From positions 275,392-339,391 of the forward strand of contig NZ_JBKQWY010000007.1 of the NCBI RefSeq assembly GCF_047308265.1: DNA of 64,000 bases, written 5' to 3'. Below, piece by piece: positions 1 to 8,567 of the stretch. The notes beneath the pieces were generated by a model. That model saw nothing but the letters and a program-made list of their open reading frames with translations. It had not been told where the DNA came from and ran no database searches. The translations under genes were made by a program, and so were the position numbers. Source of the stretch: Maricaulis sp047308265. GTDB taxonomy: Bacteria; Pseudomonadota; Alphaproteobacteria; Caulobacterales; Maricaulaceae. Within the stretch, counting starts at the first letter, position 1. Every line of letters begins with the position of its first letter.

Positions 1-149
1 GCGATGTCGTCAATGCAGAAGTGGCAGAAGCCAACCCGGCGGGCATTTTTGACCGCGCGGCCGTGTCCGCGATCGAGGATTGGCGCTATGAGCCGGCCGC
101 TGCCCAGACGGATGGTCATTCGCAGACCCTGGAATTCCGACTGAACTGA
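1..149 (+). CDS. TonB C-terminal-domain protein, 5' end missing
   Basis: Only the last 48 or so codons are in the window; the reading frame enters at base 3 and stops with TGA at 147-149. The fragment aligns almost residue for residue with the end of the complete gene at 445-777, sharing the features EANP-G-FDRAA, a W-R-(Y/F)-EPA segment and QTDGH near the C-terminus. That tail is the usual end of the TonB C-terminal fold, which contacts TonB-dependent receptors in the periplasm. The two genes are therefore tandem paralogues. The upstream part, including any membrane anchor, cannot be seen, so a full TonB and a small secreted TonB-C protein are both possible. Confidence 0.8.
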   Translation, partial: DVVNAEVAEANPAGIFDRAAVSAIEDWRYEPAAAQTDGHSQTLEFRLN

Positions 150-234
150 TCAGTCAATTAACAAGAAAATTTCCTGCCCCTAGACAGGCATGGCGCTAAA
201 GCGCCCAAGACCGGAAAACCGGCCCTTCCTGAAG

Positions 235-271
235 CCCGGCGACCTTTCTCAAGAAAAGGCGCCGGGTTTTT
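235..271 (+). terminator. Rho-independent terminator after the first TonB-like gene
   Basis: A perfect 7-bp GC stem, CCCGGCG at 235-241 with CGCCGGG at 260-266, encloses an inner CCTT/AAGG pairing and is followed by five T at 267-271. It separates the two TonB-like genes into different transcripts. Confidence 0.9.
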
Positions 272-444
272 CTATGTCAGGAGCACAACCTTTGAATATT
301 TCGGGTATCGATGCAATTTTAAAATTAGAATAAAATTGGAATTCCGATAAAATTGAAACAAACAGATCAACCGTATCTAAAAGCAACCAGACTACTCTCC
401 TGAGTGCATGGCAGGGAATAGCCAGACTTCACGGGAGATGAATT

Positions 445-777
445 ATGAAAAACCAAGCCGCCGCAGTATTGATCAGTTTTGCCGTCCTGATGGGCGGAGC
501 TACCACCGCAGCCTACGCTCAGAATGACCGTCAGGTGACCCATGTCGAACCACCGCAATATCCACGTGCCGCCGAGCGCCGGGGCATCGAAGGGGTTGTG
601 ACGATCACCTATTCGATCACCGCCGAGGGCGAGGTCGTGAGTGCAGAAGTCACCGAAGCCAATCCGGAAGGTGTATTTGACCGCGCCGCGCTGGCGGCAG
701 TGAATGCCTGGCGTTTCGAGCCCGCTGAGGGCCAGACGGATGGCCATACACAGCGCCTCGAATTTAACATGCAATAG
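445..777 (+). CDS. TonB family protein (small, secreted TonB C-terminal domain)
   Basis: This 110-residue protein has an N-terminal signal sequence (residues 1-25, cleavage likely after AYA) followed directly by a TonB C-terminal fold: P-x-YP-x-AA near residue 37, the GxEG-V turn, the GEV strand and the terminal WRFEPA strand. It lacks the proline-rich spacer and transmembrane anchor of a classical TonB. Such short exported TonB-C proteins are common in Maricaulales/Caulobacterales and their exact role is unclear. The ATG is preceded by a GGGAGATG ribosome site. It converges on rnhA with only three bases between the stops, and is a close paralogue of the fragment at 1-149. Confidence 0.85.
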   Translation: MKNQAAAVLISFAVLMGGATTAAYAQNDRQVTHVEPPQYPRAAERRGIEGVVTITYSITAEGEVVSAEVTEANPEGVFDRAALAAVNAWRFEPAEGQTDGHTQRLEFNMQ

Positions 778-780
778 GGG

Positions 781-1224
781 CTAGCCCCGCGCCTCCTCAA
801 GGCCGAGGCGAGCGAGCTCATCGGCTCGCTCATTGCCCGGATCTCCGGCATGTCCCTTAACCCAGCGCCATGTCACGTCATGGCGTTGGGCAAGGGCGTC
901 GAGGCGTTTCCACAAATCCTCATTCTTGACGGGTTTTTTGGCTGCTGTCTTCCAGCCGCGCGCCTTCCAACCCTTGATCCACTGTGTGATGCCGTCGCGG
1001 ACATAGACGCTGTCGGTGATCAGGGTCACCGTCTGGCCGTCGCGCTTGAGGGCTTCGAGCGCCATGATGGCCGCCATCAATTCCATCCGGTTATTGGTGG
1101 TGTCTTTCTCGCCGCCCCGGATTTCCTTCTTCGAGCCGCGCCATTCCAGGATCGCGCCCCATCCGCCCGGGCCCGGATTGCCCGAACAGGCGCCATCAGT
1201 GTGAATGGTGATCTCGGTCATCAT
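781..1224 (-). CDS. rnhA: Ribonuclease HI
   Basis: The enzyme cuts the RNA strand of RNA-DNA hybrids (R-loops, Okazaki primers). All four acidic active-site residues of the family are visible: D in HTDGACSGNPG, E in NNRMELMAAI, D in ITDSVYV and D in the C-terminal NERADELA, with the GHAGDPGNE loop carrying the catalytic His. At about 147 residues it matches bacterial RNase HI. Two consecutive ATG codons (1222-1224 and 1219-1221) could both start it; AGGA lies 5 or 8 bases upstream. A longer in-frame extension to 1266 is possible but lies outside the conserved fold. Confidence 0.97.
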   Translation of the reverse strand: MMTEITIHTDGACSGNPGPGGWGAILEWRGSKKEIRGGEKDTTNNRMELMAAIMALEALKRDGQTVTLITDSVYVRDGITQWIKGWKARGWKTAAKKPVKNEDLWKRLDALAQRHDVTWRWVKGHAGDPGNERADELARLGLEEARG

Positions 1225-1317
1225 GTCGATCCTGTGTTCGCGGTCGGCCAATCTATCCGGTGTCACGGGCGAGCACAGACCGCTGGGCAGCTCGATAGCA
1301 GTCTCTCTCAGCCCCCC

Positions 1318-1743
1318 TCAGGATGGCTCGGGATACTTTTCGGCCATATCCGCCAGACCGGCGCGGACGAGCTCTTCCAGCACAGACAGGTCCACATCAG
1401 CGAGCTTGTTGATGTAGAGACAGGACTTACCCTTCTTGTACTTCCCCAGTCGATCGAGAATGGGATCGAAATTGGTGTAGCCCGGCATGATATAAATCAC
1501 CTGGTGCGCCTTGCGGGGCGAAAACCCGGTCCGCATGGATGAGCCGGAATGTCCGCTGTCATAAACATAATCATACCGGCCAAAGCCGATAATGCTCGGT
1601 CCCCACATCACGGCGTCGTGGCCACTGATCCGGGTCATCATATCCAGCAGGGTCCGGGCATCGGCCTGGCGGACGGGATGCTCAACGGCGTTGATAAAAT
1701 CCTCGACACTCGCCGCGTGGGGCTGGGTCTTGTTCTGCGCCAT
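1318..1743 (-). CDS. DUF1801 domain-containing protein
   Basis: This 141-residue protein carries the DUF1801 signature: a W-G-P-S-I-x-GFG-YDY segment, the GFSPRK turn, and the C-terminal GKSCLYI-KLADVD-x-VL-ELV. The family is cytoplasmic and related by fold to the frataxin-like YdhG group; no reaction is established. I start it at the ATG at 1743 (MAQNKTQ) because an in-frame extension to 1836 would run into ispH and has no conserved sequence. It lies between ispH and rnhA on the same strand with small gaps, so one transcript ispH-DUF1801-rnhA is plausible. Confidence 0.85.
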   Translation of the reverse strand: MAQNKTQPHAASVEDFINAVEHPVRQADARTLLDMMTRISGHDAVMWGPSIIGFGRYDYVYDSGHSGSSMRTGFSPRKAHQVIYIMPGYTNFDPILDRLGKYKKGKSCLYINKLADVDLSVLEELVRAGLADMAEKYPEPS

Positions 1744-1780
1744 GACGGGGTTCTCCGGGGCAGGGCCGAGGCCGGTCGCC

Positions 1781-2743
1781 TCAGGCGGGGCTTTGCTCTT
1801 CGAGTATGCGGGGCAGTTTAAAGACCACATCCTCATCCGTCACCTTCACGGCGTCGATTTTGACGTCAAAGCGTTCGCGGGCTGCCTCGATCACCCCCTG
1901 GACCAGATCTTCCGGTGCCGATGCGCCTGCGGTAATGCCCAGCGTGGTCTTGCCATCAAGCCAGCTCCAGTCGATATCGGCCGCGCTGGCAATCAGTTCG
2001 GCCTGGTCAGCTCCGGCCGTCAGCGCGACTTCGACCAGTCGGACCGAGTTGGAAGAATTGCGCGCGCCAATCACCAGCACGAGATCACATTGCGCCGCGA
2101 GGGTTTTGACAGCGGCCTGGCGGTTGGTGGTGGCGTAGCAGATATCTTCCTTGTGCGGCGCGGCGATGTCGGGGAAACGGGTCTGGAGAGCGGCCACAAT
2201 ATCGGCTGTATCATCCACGGACAGGGTCGTCTGGGTCACAAATGCCAGGCGTGCGGGGTCCTTGGGCGTGAAGGTGCGCGCATCCTCCACCGTTTCGATC
2301 AGCGCAATAGTGCCGTCAGGCAGCTGGCCCATAGTTCCGATGACTTCGGGATGGCCGGCATGGCCGATTAACACCACGTCGCGCCCCTGGGCATGATGGC
2401 GCTGGGCTTCGACATGCACTTTGGACACCAGCGGACAGGTGGCATCGACAAAGATCATCTCTCGCCGCTCGGCTTCGGCCGGAACGCGCTTGGGCACGCC
2501 ATGGGCGGAAAACACGACCGGCCGATCGTCCGGACACTGGTCCAGTTCCTCAACGAAAACCGCGCCGAGCGCTTCCAGTCGTTCGACAACATGCCGGTTG
2601 TGAACAATCTCATGCCGCACATAGACCGGCGCTCCGAAACGTTCGATGGCCCGTTCGACGATCTGGATCGCGCGATCAACACCGGCGCAGAAGCCGCGCG
2701 GGGCGGCCAGGAGGATGTTCAGGGGGAGCCGGGACGTGGACAT
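1781..2743 (-). CDS. ispH: 4-hydroxy-3-methylbut-2-enyl diphosphate reductase
   Basis: This is the last enzyme of the MEP isoprenoid pathway; it reduces HMBPP to IPP and DMAPP with a [4Fe-4S] cluster. The three cluster cysteines are visible at about residues 19 (RGFCAGVDRA), 103 (DATCPLV) and 202 (EDICYATTNRQ), and the catalytic glutamate lies in the VTQTTLSVDDT region. At 320 residues it is normal length. Another MEP gene, ispE, lies at 36.4 kb, so the pathway genes are scattered. The start is the ATG at 2743, two codons from the S-R-LPLN entry into the first strand. Confidence 0.98.
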   Translation of the reverse strand: MSTSRLPLNILLAAPRGFCAGVDRAIQIVERAIERFGAPVYVRHEIVHNRHVVERLEALGAVFVEELDQCPDDRPVVFSAHGVPKRVPAEAERREMIFVDATCPLVSKVHVEAQRHHAQGRDVVLIGHAGHPEVIGTMGQLPDGTIALIETVEDARTFTPKDPARLAFVTQTTLSVDDTADIVAALQTRFPDIAAPHKEDICYATTNRQAAVKTLAAQCDLVLVIGARNSSNSVRLVEVALTAGADQAELIASAADIDWSWLDGKTTLGITAGASAPEDLVQGVIEAARERFDVKIDAVKVTDEDVVFKLPRILEEQSPA

Positions 2744-2860
2744 TTTCTATCTCCTTCAGCGATGACATTGCGGAGCGCGCCGTCGCATCGTATGACCGTC
2801 CTAACAAAGCGCGCTTTCCGCTTCCAGTGGGAGTGCGCGGCTCAAGCTCAGGTCCTGATC

Positions 2861-3418
2861 ATGCGTACACTTGCCCTTCTTGCTGCTGCTACCCTGCTCA
2901 CCGGGTGCCAGAGTGTGTCCGACGCCCTGTCGAGCGCGCCGCCGAACGCGGGACCTTGCCCTACGGCGTTCTCGTTGTATGACGCGCATCGGGTGGTGGA
3001 GTTTGAAGGCGAGCAGGTCAACTACGCCAATGTGGGTTTCACGGGCGAGATCCTCAATGTGCGATCGCTGTGCTCCTATTACGATGAACGACCGATCTTG
3101 ATCAGCATGGAGCTGGACATGGGGTTTGGTCGCGGTCCGGCCGCAGACAGCAATGTGCACACTTATGAGTATTTTGTTGCGGTCACGCGTCGCGATCGTG
3201 GCGTGATCACCAAGGAGAGTTTCCCGATCCAGGTGCGATTTGACGCTGATGAGGACCGGGTTTTCCTGACCGAAACCATCGACGCCATCTCCATTCCGCG
3301 TGCGAATGAGACCATTTCCGGCGGAAACTTTGAAATCCTCGTCGGCTTTGAACTGACGGAAGAGCAACTGGCCTATAATCGCAGTGGTCAGCGCTTCCGG
3401 GTCCAGGCCGGCCAATAA
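2861..3418 (+). CDS. Hypothetical lipoprotein
   Basis: This 185-residue protein has an N-terminal lipoprotein signal, MRTLALLAAATLLTGC, with the lipobox LLTGC placing the lipidated cysteine at residue 16. The mature part has no family I recognise; it is acidic, has further cysteines at PCPTAF and SLCSYY, and an EFEG-x-QVNY segment, and looks like a beta-rich periplasmic domain. The start is the ATG at 2861; a longer open frame reaching back to 2393 is antisense to ispH and not credible. It lies 33 bases upstream of argS on the same strand. Confidence 0.85.
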   Translation: MRTLALLAAATLLTGCQSVSDALSSAPPNAGPCPTAFSLYDAHRVVEFEGEQVNYANVGFTGEILNVRSLCSYYDERPILISMELDMGFGRGPAADSNVHTYEYFVAVTRRDRGVITKESFPIQVRFDADEDRVFLTETIDAISIPRANETISGGNFEILVGFELTEEQLAYNRSGQRFRVQAGQ

Positions 3419-3451
3419 GCCTCGAATGCCGCAAGGTTAAACAGAACAGTT

Positions 3452-5218
3452 ATGGCCTCTATTGCCGATCAACTCAGCAATCTGCTGGGCAGCGCGTTTG
3501 AATCCCACGGTTTGTCGCGCGAGCTCGGGCGTGTCAGCCCATCCAAGAAAAACCCCGAACTGGCGCCTTTCCAGTGCAATGGTGCCATGCCGGCGGCCAA
3601 GCAGGCCGGCAAACCGCCGCGCGAAATCGCCCAGTCTATCGTGGATGCGATCGCCGACAGCGAACTCCTGGCATCTGTCGAGATTGCCGGGCCGGGTTTT
3701 ATCAATCTGACGCCGGCCCCGGCGATGTACCAGAACCGTGCACGAGAGCTTGCGGGTGATGCGCGCTCGGGAGTCGCGCGTGTGGATGAGCCCCAAAAGG
3801 TGATGATCGATTTTGGTGGACCGAATGTCGCCAAGCCGATGCATGTGGGTCATTTGCGCTCGTCTGTCCTGGGGGACAGCCTGCAACGGATCTTCCGCTT
3901 TCTGGGTCATGAGGTCGTGTCCGACATTCACCTGGGCGATTGGGGGCTGCAAATGGGCCATCTGATCACCGAGCTGAAAGAGGAACAGCCTGACCTGGTT
4001 TACTTCGACGCCGAGGTGACCGAGGGCTACCCGTCTGAGCCGCCAGTCGATATCGAAGATCTGGCGCGGCTCTATCCGCAAGCGTCCAGCAAGGCGAAGT
4101 CGGACGAAGCGCGTCTTGAACTGTCCCGTGAGGCGACGGCGGAACTTCAGGCCGGGCGTGCGGGCTATCGCGCGCTCCTGCGTCATTTTATCAATGTCTC
4201 CATCGCGGCATTGAAGCAGGATTTTGGAAATCTGGGTGTGCATTTCGACCTGTGGAAGGGCGAGAGCGATGTGGATCCGCTCATTCCGGCCATGGTGCAG
4301 GATTTCAAGGACCGCGGTGTCGCCGAGGAAAGCGATGGGGCCTGGGTGGTGCGTGTTGCCCGTGAAGGCGACAAAAAGGAACTGGCGCCGCTGATCCTGG
4401 TCACGCGGGGCGGGGCCGCGCTCTACGGCACGACAGACCTGGCGACGATTCTCGATCGCAAACAGGCCGAGGCGCCGGATCTCACGCTCTACGTGGTCGA
4501 TCTGGGCCAGTCGGACCATTTCGAACAAGTGTTCCGGGCTGCAGACAAGGCTGGCCTGGCCGCCGATGGCGCGCTCGAGCATGTGAAATTCGGGACGGTG
4601 AATGGTCCGGACGGAAAGCGGTTGCGGACCCGGGATGGCGGCACATTCCGTCTGGCGGATCTGATCGGTTCGGCTATCACCCGGGCCGGTGAGCGCCTGG
4701 ACGAAGCGGGTCTCGCCAAGGATGGGGACGCGGACGAGAAAGCAGCCACGGCGCGCATGGTCGGCCTGGCGGCCATCAAGTTTGCTGATCTGCAAAACTA
4801 TCGCACGACCAATTACATTTTCGACCTGGATCGGTTTACCAGTTTCGAGGGCAAGACCGGCCCGTATCTCTTGTACGCGGCTGTGCGGGTGAAGTCGCTC
4901 ATGCGCAAGGCGGAAGCCGAAGGTGTGACGGCCGGTGATATTCTGGTCCATGCTGATGAAGAGCGCGATCTTGTGTTGGCCCTGGATGCCTTCGGTGCAG
5001 CTGTGGATCAGGCCGCTGAAAATCGTGCGCCCAATGCGCTGTGTGACCATGTGTTCACGCTGGCCCAGGCGTTCTCGAAGTTTTACGCAGCCTGTCCGGT
5101 TCTGATTGCTGAAGATGAGCAGACCCAGGCTTCGCGCCTGGCTCTGGCCCAGACCACGTTGACACAGCTTGAACTGTGTCTGGACTTGCTAGGCCTGGAA
5201 GCTCCGGAGCGGATGTAG
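3452..5218 (+). CDS. argS: Arginyl-tRNA synthetase
   Basis: Class I aminoacyl-tRNA synthetase charging tRNA-Arg. The 588-residue protein shows the N-terminal additional domain (to about residue 110), the HIGH-type motif as KPMHVGHLRS near 130, the degenerate KMSKS loop in the NGPDGKRLRTRDG region near 390, and the helical anticodon-binding domain containing NYIFDLDRF and ending in LDLLGLEAPERM. The length is normal. It follows the lipoprotein gene with a short gap. A long open frame on the opposite strand here is a high-GC shadow. Confidence 0.98.
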   Translation: MASIADQLSNLLGSAFESHGLSRELGRVSPSKKNPELAPFQCNGAMPAAKQAGKPPREIAQSIVDAIADSELLASVEIAGPGFINLTPAPAMYQNRARELAGDARSGVARVDEPQKVMIDFGGPNVAKPMHVGHLRSSVLGDSLQRIFRFLGHEVVSDIHLGDWGLQMGHLITELKEEQPDLVYFDAEVTEGYPSEPPVDIEDLARLYPQASSKAKSDEARLELSREATAELQAGRAGYRALLRHFINVSIAALKQDFGNLGVHFDLWKGESDVDPLIPAMVQDFKDRGVAEESDGAWVVRVAREGDKKELAPLILVTRGGAALYGTTDLATILDRKQAEAPDLTLYVVDLGQSDHFEQVFRAADKAGLAADGALEHVKFGTVNGPDGKRLRTRDGGTFRLADLIGSAITRAGERLDEAGLAKDGDADEKAATARMVGLAAIKFADLQNYRTTNYIFDLDRFTSFEGKTGPYLLYAAVRVKSLMRKAEAEGVTAGDILVHADEERDLVLALDAFGAAVDQAAENRAPNALCDHVFTLAQAFSKFYAACPVLIAEDEQTQASRLALAQTTLTQLELCLDLLGLEAPERM

Positions 5219-5392
5219 CGGTTCACAATCCCTCTGGTCTTCCGCAGCGGGAACGACTAGGTTTGGTATGTCTATTACAGGGCTTTAAAGATTCTTCGTC
5301 TAACCTGACGCCAGCATCTTGAAGTCGAGCCTGGGAGTTGCACAATGCGTGGTGAAAAAGACGTCTGATTTGTCGGCTATTCGGGGGATGCG

Positions 5393-6409
5393 ATGGAACG
5401 GCCTTGGGTGTTCGTCGCACGCTTCCTCGTACAGGCAGGACTGGTATCCGCGCTTTGGTTTTTCCCCTTAAGGCTCTGCCTTAAAGACATCTTCCTTATC
5501 AAGTTCGAAATTTGGGGCCATGTGAACGGCCTGACCGTCACGGCGCTTATCCTGTGGCTGGTCGAGGATGCGATCTGGCGTCGTCATCTGGTTTATGCCC
5601 GCTGGGGGTTTCGAGAGCCGGTCATGCGCCCGGTCCTGCGCTATCTGCGGACCTTCCTGGCGATTGGTTTGCTCGTGCTGGGCTGGGCCGGTGCCATCCA
5701 TGCACATCTGCACACCGGCACAGCCGATGACTGGAGATATTGGGCGTCGCTGGGTGTACTGGTCTCGACCTCGGTGGCCGCGCTCGGCTGGATGCTCTCC
5801 TCATACCGCTCGCAGCAGGCTGCGAGCATTGTGGATACCGAGGCGGTCATACGGGACATTCTGCAAGACCCCTATAATGTGAAGGTTAAGCGCCTGAGCA
5901 TGATGATCTATGACACGCTTCTGCTCTGGCAGAAGCGGCATTCCAACGCCTTCGCCGACCGGGCCCTGCCGCTGGAGATGCTGGATCTCTCGCTTGACGA
6001 ATTCTACCGCACGCTTGGCCACCCGGGGACAAACAACCTCGATATCGATACGCTGATCCTGCATCACGGACCCTGTTCTCGTGTCATCTACGAGTATCTC
6101 AACACGCTCGAGCGCATTGCACTGGGGGTCCGTTCCGGCCGACTCGACTTCAGCTATACCTATGAAGCCCTGTTTGAAGTAATCGAGGGCGGCTATGCGC
6201 GCTGGCGCCTCGTGCTGGAGGCCGAATTCAAGGATCATGTCGTGGACGTGCCGGGCCAGAAATATCGCAGCGCCACCGAGAAATGTGTCTATGAGAATTT
6301 CTACTGGCTAGCACTGAAAGTGTTCGAGAAGCGGTATGGCGGCCAGGATGCGGAACTTGAAGAGCGCATGAATGGCATGATTATCGATCTCAACCGCAAA
6401 AGGTTCTGA
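5393..6409 (+). CDS. Membrane protein of unknown function, DUF4760-like
   Basis: This 338-residue protein has four likely membrane segments in its first half (about residues 8-28, 48-66, 86-106 and 119-140) and a soluble C-terminal half. The soluble part (EYLNTLERIALGVRSGRLDFSYTYEALF, read in pieces) resembles the DUF4760 pattern of a helix with LN-x-E-x-IA-GI followed by an acidic helix. No catalytic motif is seen. GGGGGATGCG precedes the ATG. It stands alone between argS and the riboswitch. I cannot assign a role; the family label is tentative. Confidence 0.75.
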   Translation: MERPWVFVARFLVQAGLVSALWFFPLRLCLKDIFLIKFEIWGHVNGLTVTALILWLVEDAIWRRHLVYARWGFREPVMRPVLRYLRTFLAIGLLVLGWAGAIHAHLHTGTADDWRYWASLGVLVSTSVAALGWMLSSYRSQQAASIVDTEAVIRDILQDPYNVKVKRLSMMIYDTLLLWQKRHSNAFADRALPLEMLDLSLDEFYRTLGHPGTNNLDIDTLILHHGPCSRVIYEYLNTLERIALGVRSGRLDFSYTYEALFEVIEGGYARWRLVLEAEFKDHVVDVPGQKYRSATEKCVYENFYWLALKVFEKRYGGQDAELEERMNGMIIDLNRKRF

Positions 6410-6785
6410 AAACTGCCGCCTTAACGCGGATGACCCCGGAAACTCGCTGCCAATACTCGGAATAGTAGGTGATGACATCTGCGGGCCGGTCGACCCTGAT
6501 TCTGGAATATCGTTTTGTCGTAAGGGCCAACACCTAGCGGAGATTCGTGTCAGGCGTGCATAATCGAAGAGTGCGGCTGGCGCATGCATGTCGCGTGATA
6601 CACGGAAATAGGGGGTGAATGTGCCAAGTCTTCGCGCAAACCGGGACGGGTCTGCCGCGAGATGAAACGGGATTTTTTATCTCCCCGATTTTCTTGTTTT
6701 TGACAGAGGTGTGACGTTGACTTCAGGACCTTTCGTCATAAAGTCCGGCTCGTTCCCGGGGGCTCCCCGGGGCATACTACTTTCT
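6410..6785. other. Intergenic region upstream of the glycine riboswitch; no gene seen
   Basis: About 375 bases without a supportable reading frame. It must hold the promoter of the gcv operon. The best candidate is TTGACT at 6717-6722 followed by CATAAA at 6737-6742, but the 14-base spacing is short, so this is weak. An A/T-rich stretch at about 6670-6702 (GATTTTTTAT and TTTTCTTGTTTTTGACA) stands out from the high-GC background and may also be part of the promoter. Confidence 0.4.
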
Positions 6786-6988
6786 CGCGGGAGAGACCGG
6801 CGAATAAGCCGGCGCCGAAGGCGCAACCGCCCCGGAAACGCTCAGGCCAAGGGACCGCGGGAAAGATAAACGCTGGAAAGCGGGTCGGCGTAGGCCAGAC
6901 CCCACCGACGGAGCAAGCAGCGCCCTGAACCAGGTCTTCGACCTCAGGCTGGTGTGGAATCTCTCAGGTTATCGGGACAGCGGGGGCA
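6786..6988 (+). promoter_or_regulatory. Tandem glycine riboswitch controlling the gcv operon
   Basis: Two consecutive aptamers match the gcvT motif. Aptamer 1 (about 6786-6860) has GCGGGAGAGACC, the GCCGAAGGCGCAA core at 6813-6825 and the closing CTCAGGCCAAGGGACCGCGG. Aptamer 2 (about 6871-6988) has ACCGACGGAGCAAGC at 6904-6918 and ATCTCTCAGGTTATCGGGAC at 6959-6977. The linker between them is short, as in cooperative tandem forms. Downstream, a 7-bp stem CTGCGCG (6993-6999) with CGCGCAG (7012-7018) lies before the gcvT ribosome site AAGGA (7033-7037) and may belong to the expression platform. By family knowledge glycine turns the cleavage operon on. Confidence 0.95.
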
Positions 6989-7047
6989 AGGGCTGCGCGG
7001 ACCCGTGTGTGCGCGCAGATCACCATTGCGCCAAGGATCCGATAGAC

Positions 7048-8154
7048 ATGACCGATACGCTCGACACCCTTCTTCAAACACCCCTTCACGCCCTGCACCT
7101 CGAGCTGGGGGGCAAGATGGTGCCGTTTGCCGGGTATGACATGCCGGTCCAGTATCCGCTGGGCATTATGGGCGAGCATAATCACACCCGCGCCAAGGCT
7201 GGCCTGTTCGACGTCTCCCATATGGGGCAGGCGCGTTATGTCGGCGACGAGGCGGCGCTGGAAAGCCTGATCACGGCTGACCTCTCCCAGCTGGGCGCCG
7301 GGGAACAGAAATACACGCTTTTGCTGAATGAAAGCGGCGGCATTGTCGATGACCTGATGGTCTCGCGTCCGCAGGGCGAAGGCCTGTTTCTGGTCGTCAA
7401 TGCGGCGACCAAGGACAATGATTTCAAGATCATTGAGACGGCGACGGCGGGTAAGGGCACGCTGACCCGTCTGGAGGACCGCGCGCTTCTGGCCCTGCAG
7501 GGCCCGGCTGCGAAGGATGTGATGGCTCGCCTGGTTCCGGCCGCGTGCGAGATGGTGTTTATGCAGTGCGGGGCCTTCGAGCTCGGCGGTGTCGAGGTCC
7601 TGATCTCGCGCTCGGGTTATACCGGCGAGGACGGGTTTGAAATCTCCATCCCGGCAGACAAGGCGGATGCGATCGCCCGTGTCTTGCTGGCAGAGGACGA
7701 GGTGGAAGCCATTGGGCTGGGCGCGCGCGACAGTCTGCGACTGGAAGCGGGTCTGTGCCTGTATGGCCATGACATGGACGAGACCCGCAATCCGGTGGAA
7801 GCCGGTTTGATGTGGGCCGTCGCCAAGACCCGCCGCGAGCGCCGTGATTTCCCGGGCGCCCGAGAAGTCCTGGCAGAGCTTCTGGAAAAACATGGCCTCA
7901 AGCGTGTCGGCCTGCGCCTGTCCGGTGCGCCGGCTCGCGAAGGTGCCGAGATTGCCGCCAAGGATGGCGAGATCATCGGTGTCGTGACCTCGGGCGGCTT
8001 TGGCCCCACCGTCGGTGGACCGGTCGCGATGGGCTATGTGGAACGTGATTTCATCGAGCCGGGAACCGAGCTCGACATCATCGTGCGCGGCAAGCCGCGC
8101 GCGGCAGAAGTGACCAAATTGCCGTTTGTTCCGGCGAATTTCTATCGGGGTTAA
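7048..8154 (+). CDS. gcvT: Glycine cleavage system T protein (aminomethyltransferase)
   Basis: The T protein transfers the methylene group from aminomethylated H protein to tetrahydrofolate, releasing ammonia. The 368-residue protein has the MVPFAGYDMPVQYP entry, LFDVSHMGQ, the folate-contacting SRSGYTGEDGFEI stretch near residue 190, and GLGARDSLRLEAGLCLYGHD near 225, followed by the GCV_T C-terminal barrel. I start at the ATG at 7048 because AAGGA sits 10 bases upstream; the open frame extends back to 6952 but that part is riboswitch RNA. First gene of the riboswitch-controlled operon. Confidence 0.98.
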   Translation: MTDTLDTLLQTPLHALHLELGGKMVPFAGYDMPVQYPLGIMGEHNHTRAKAGLFDVSHMGQARYVGDEAALESLITADLSQLGAGEQKYTLLLNESGGIVDDLMVSRPQGEGLFLVVNAATKDNDFKIIETATAGKGTLTRLEDRALLALQGPAAKDVMARLVPAACEMVFMQCGAFELGGVEVLISRSGYTGEDGFEISIPADKADAIARVLLAEDEVEAIGLGARDSLRLEAGLCLYGHDMDETRNPVEAGLMWAVAKTRRERRDFPGAREVLAELLEKHGLKRVGLRLSGAPAREGAEIAAKDGEIIGVVTSGGFGPTVGGPVAMGYVERDFIEPGTELDIIVRGKPRAAEVTKLPFVPANFYRG

Positions 8155-8193
8155 GCCCCATTCAGGCCTCCAAGACAGGGCAGGAGAAAAGTT

Positions 8194-8559
8194 ATGAGCA
8201 CGCGTTATACCGAAGACCATGAATGGATCACCGTTGAGGGCGAGGTCGCCACGGTCGGCATTACCGCCTACGCCGCCGAACAGCTGGGCGATGTGGTCTT
8301 TGTCGAGCTTCCGGAGACGGGCAAGACCGTGTCCAAGGGTGATGAATTTGCCGTGGTTGAATCCGTGAAAGCGGCATCCGATGTCTACGCCCCGGTCGAT
8401 GGCGAGATCGTGGACGCCAATGCCGACCTGGAAGGCGAGCCGGCGAAGGTGAATGAAGATCCGGCCGGCGCGGGCTGGTTCGTGAAGATCAAACTGTCCG
8501 ATCCGTCCCAGCTTGAAGGCCTGATGGACGAAGCCGCTTATTCTGACCATATCGGCTAA
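8194..8559 (+). CDS. gcvH: Glycine cleavage system H protein (lipoyl carrier)
   Basis: The H protein shuttles the aminomethyl intermediate between the P and T proteins on a lipoylated lysine. The 121-residue sequence shows the YTEDHEWITVEG start, the LGDVVFVELPETGK strand pair and the lipoylation hairpin FAVVESVKAASDVYAPVDG, with the acceptor lysine (K) in ESVKA near residue 61. CAGGAG precedes the ATG. It lies 39 bases after gcvT in the riboswitch operon. Confidence 0.98.
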   Translation: MSTRYTEDHEWITVEGEVATVGITAYAAEQLGDVVFVELPETGKTVSKGDEFAVVESVKAASDVYAPVDGEIVDANADLEGEPAKVNEDPAGAGWFVKIKLSDPSQLEGLMDEAAYSDHIG

Positions 8560-8567
8560 GGGGCATT

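Noticed and set aside
3437..5050. Minus-strand open frame of 537 codons
   Set aside because: Antisense to argS, which has all family motifs; typical codon-position shadow.
6964..8550. Minus-strand open frame of 528 codons across gcvT and gcvH
   Set aside because: Antisense shadow that also crosses the riboswitch; no recognisable protein features.
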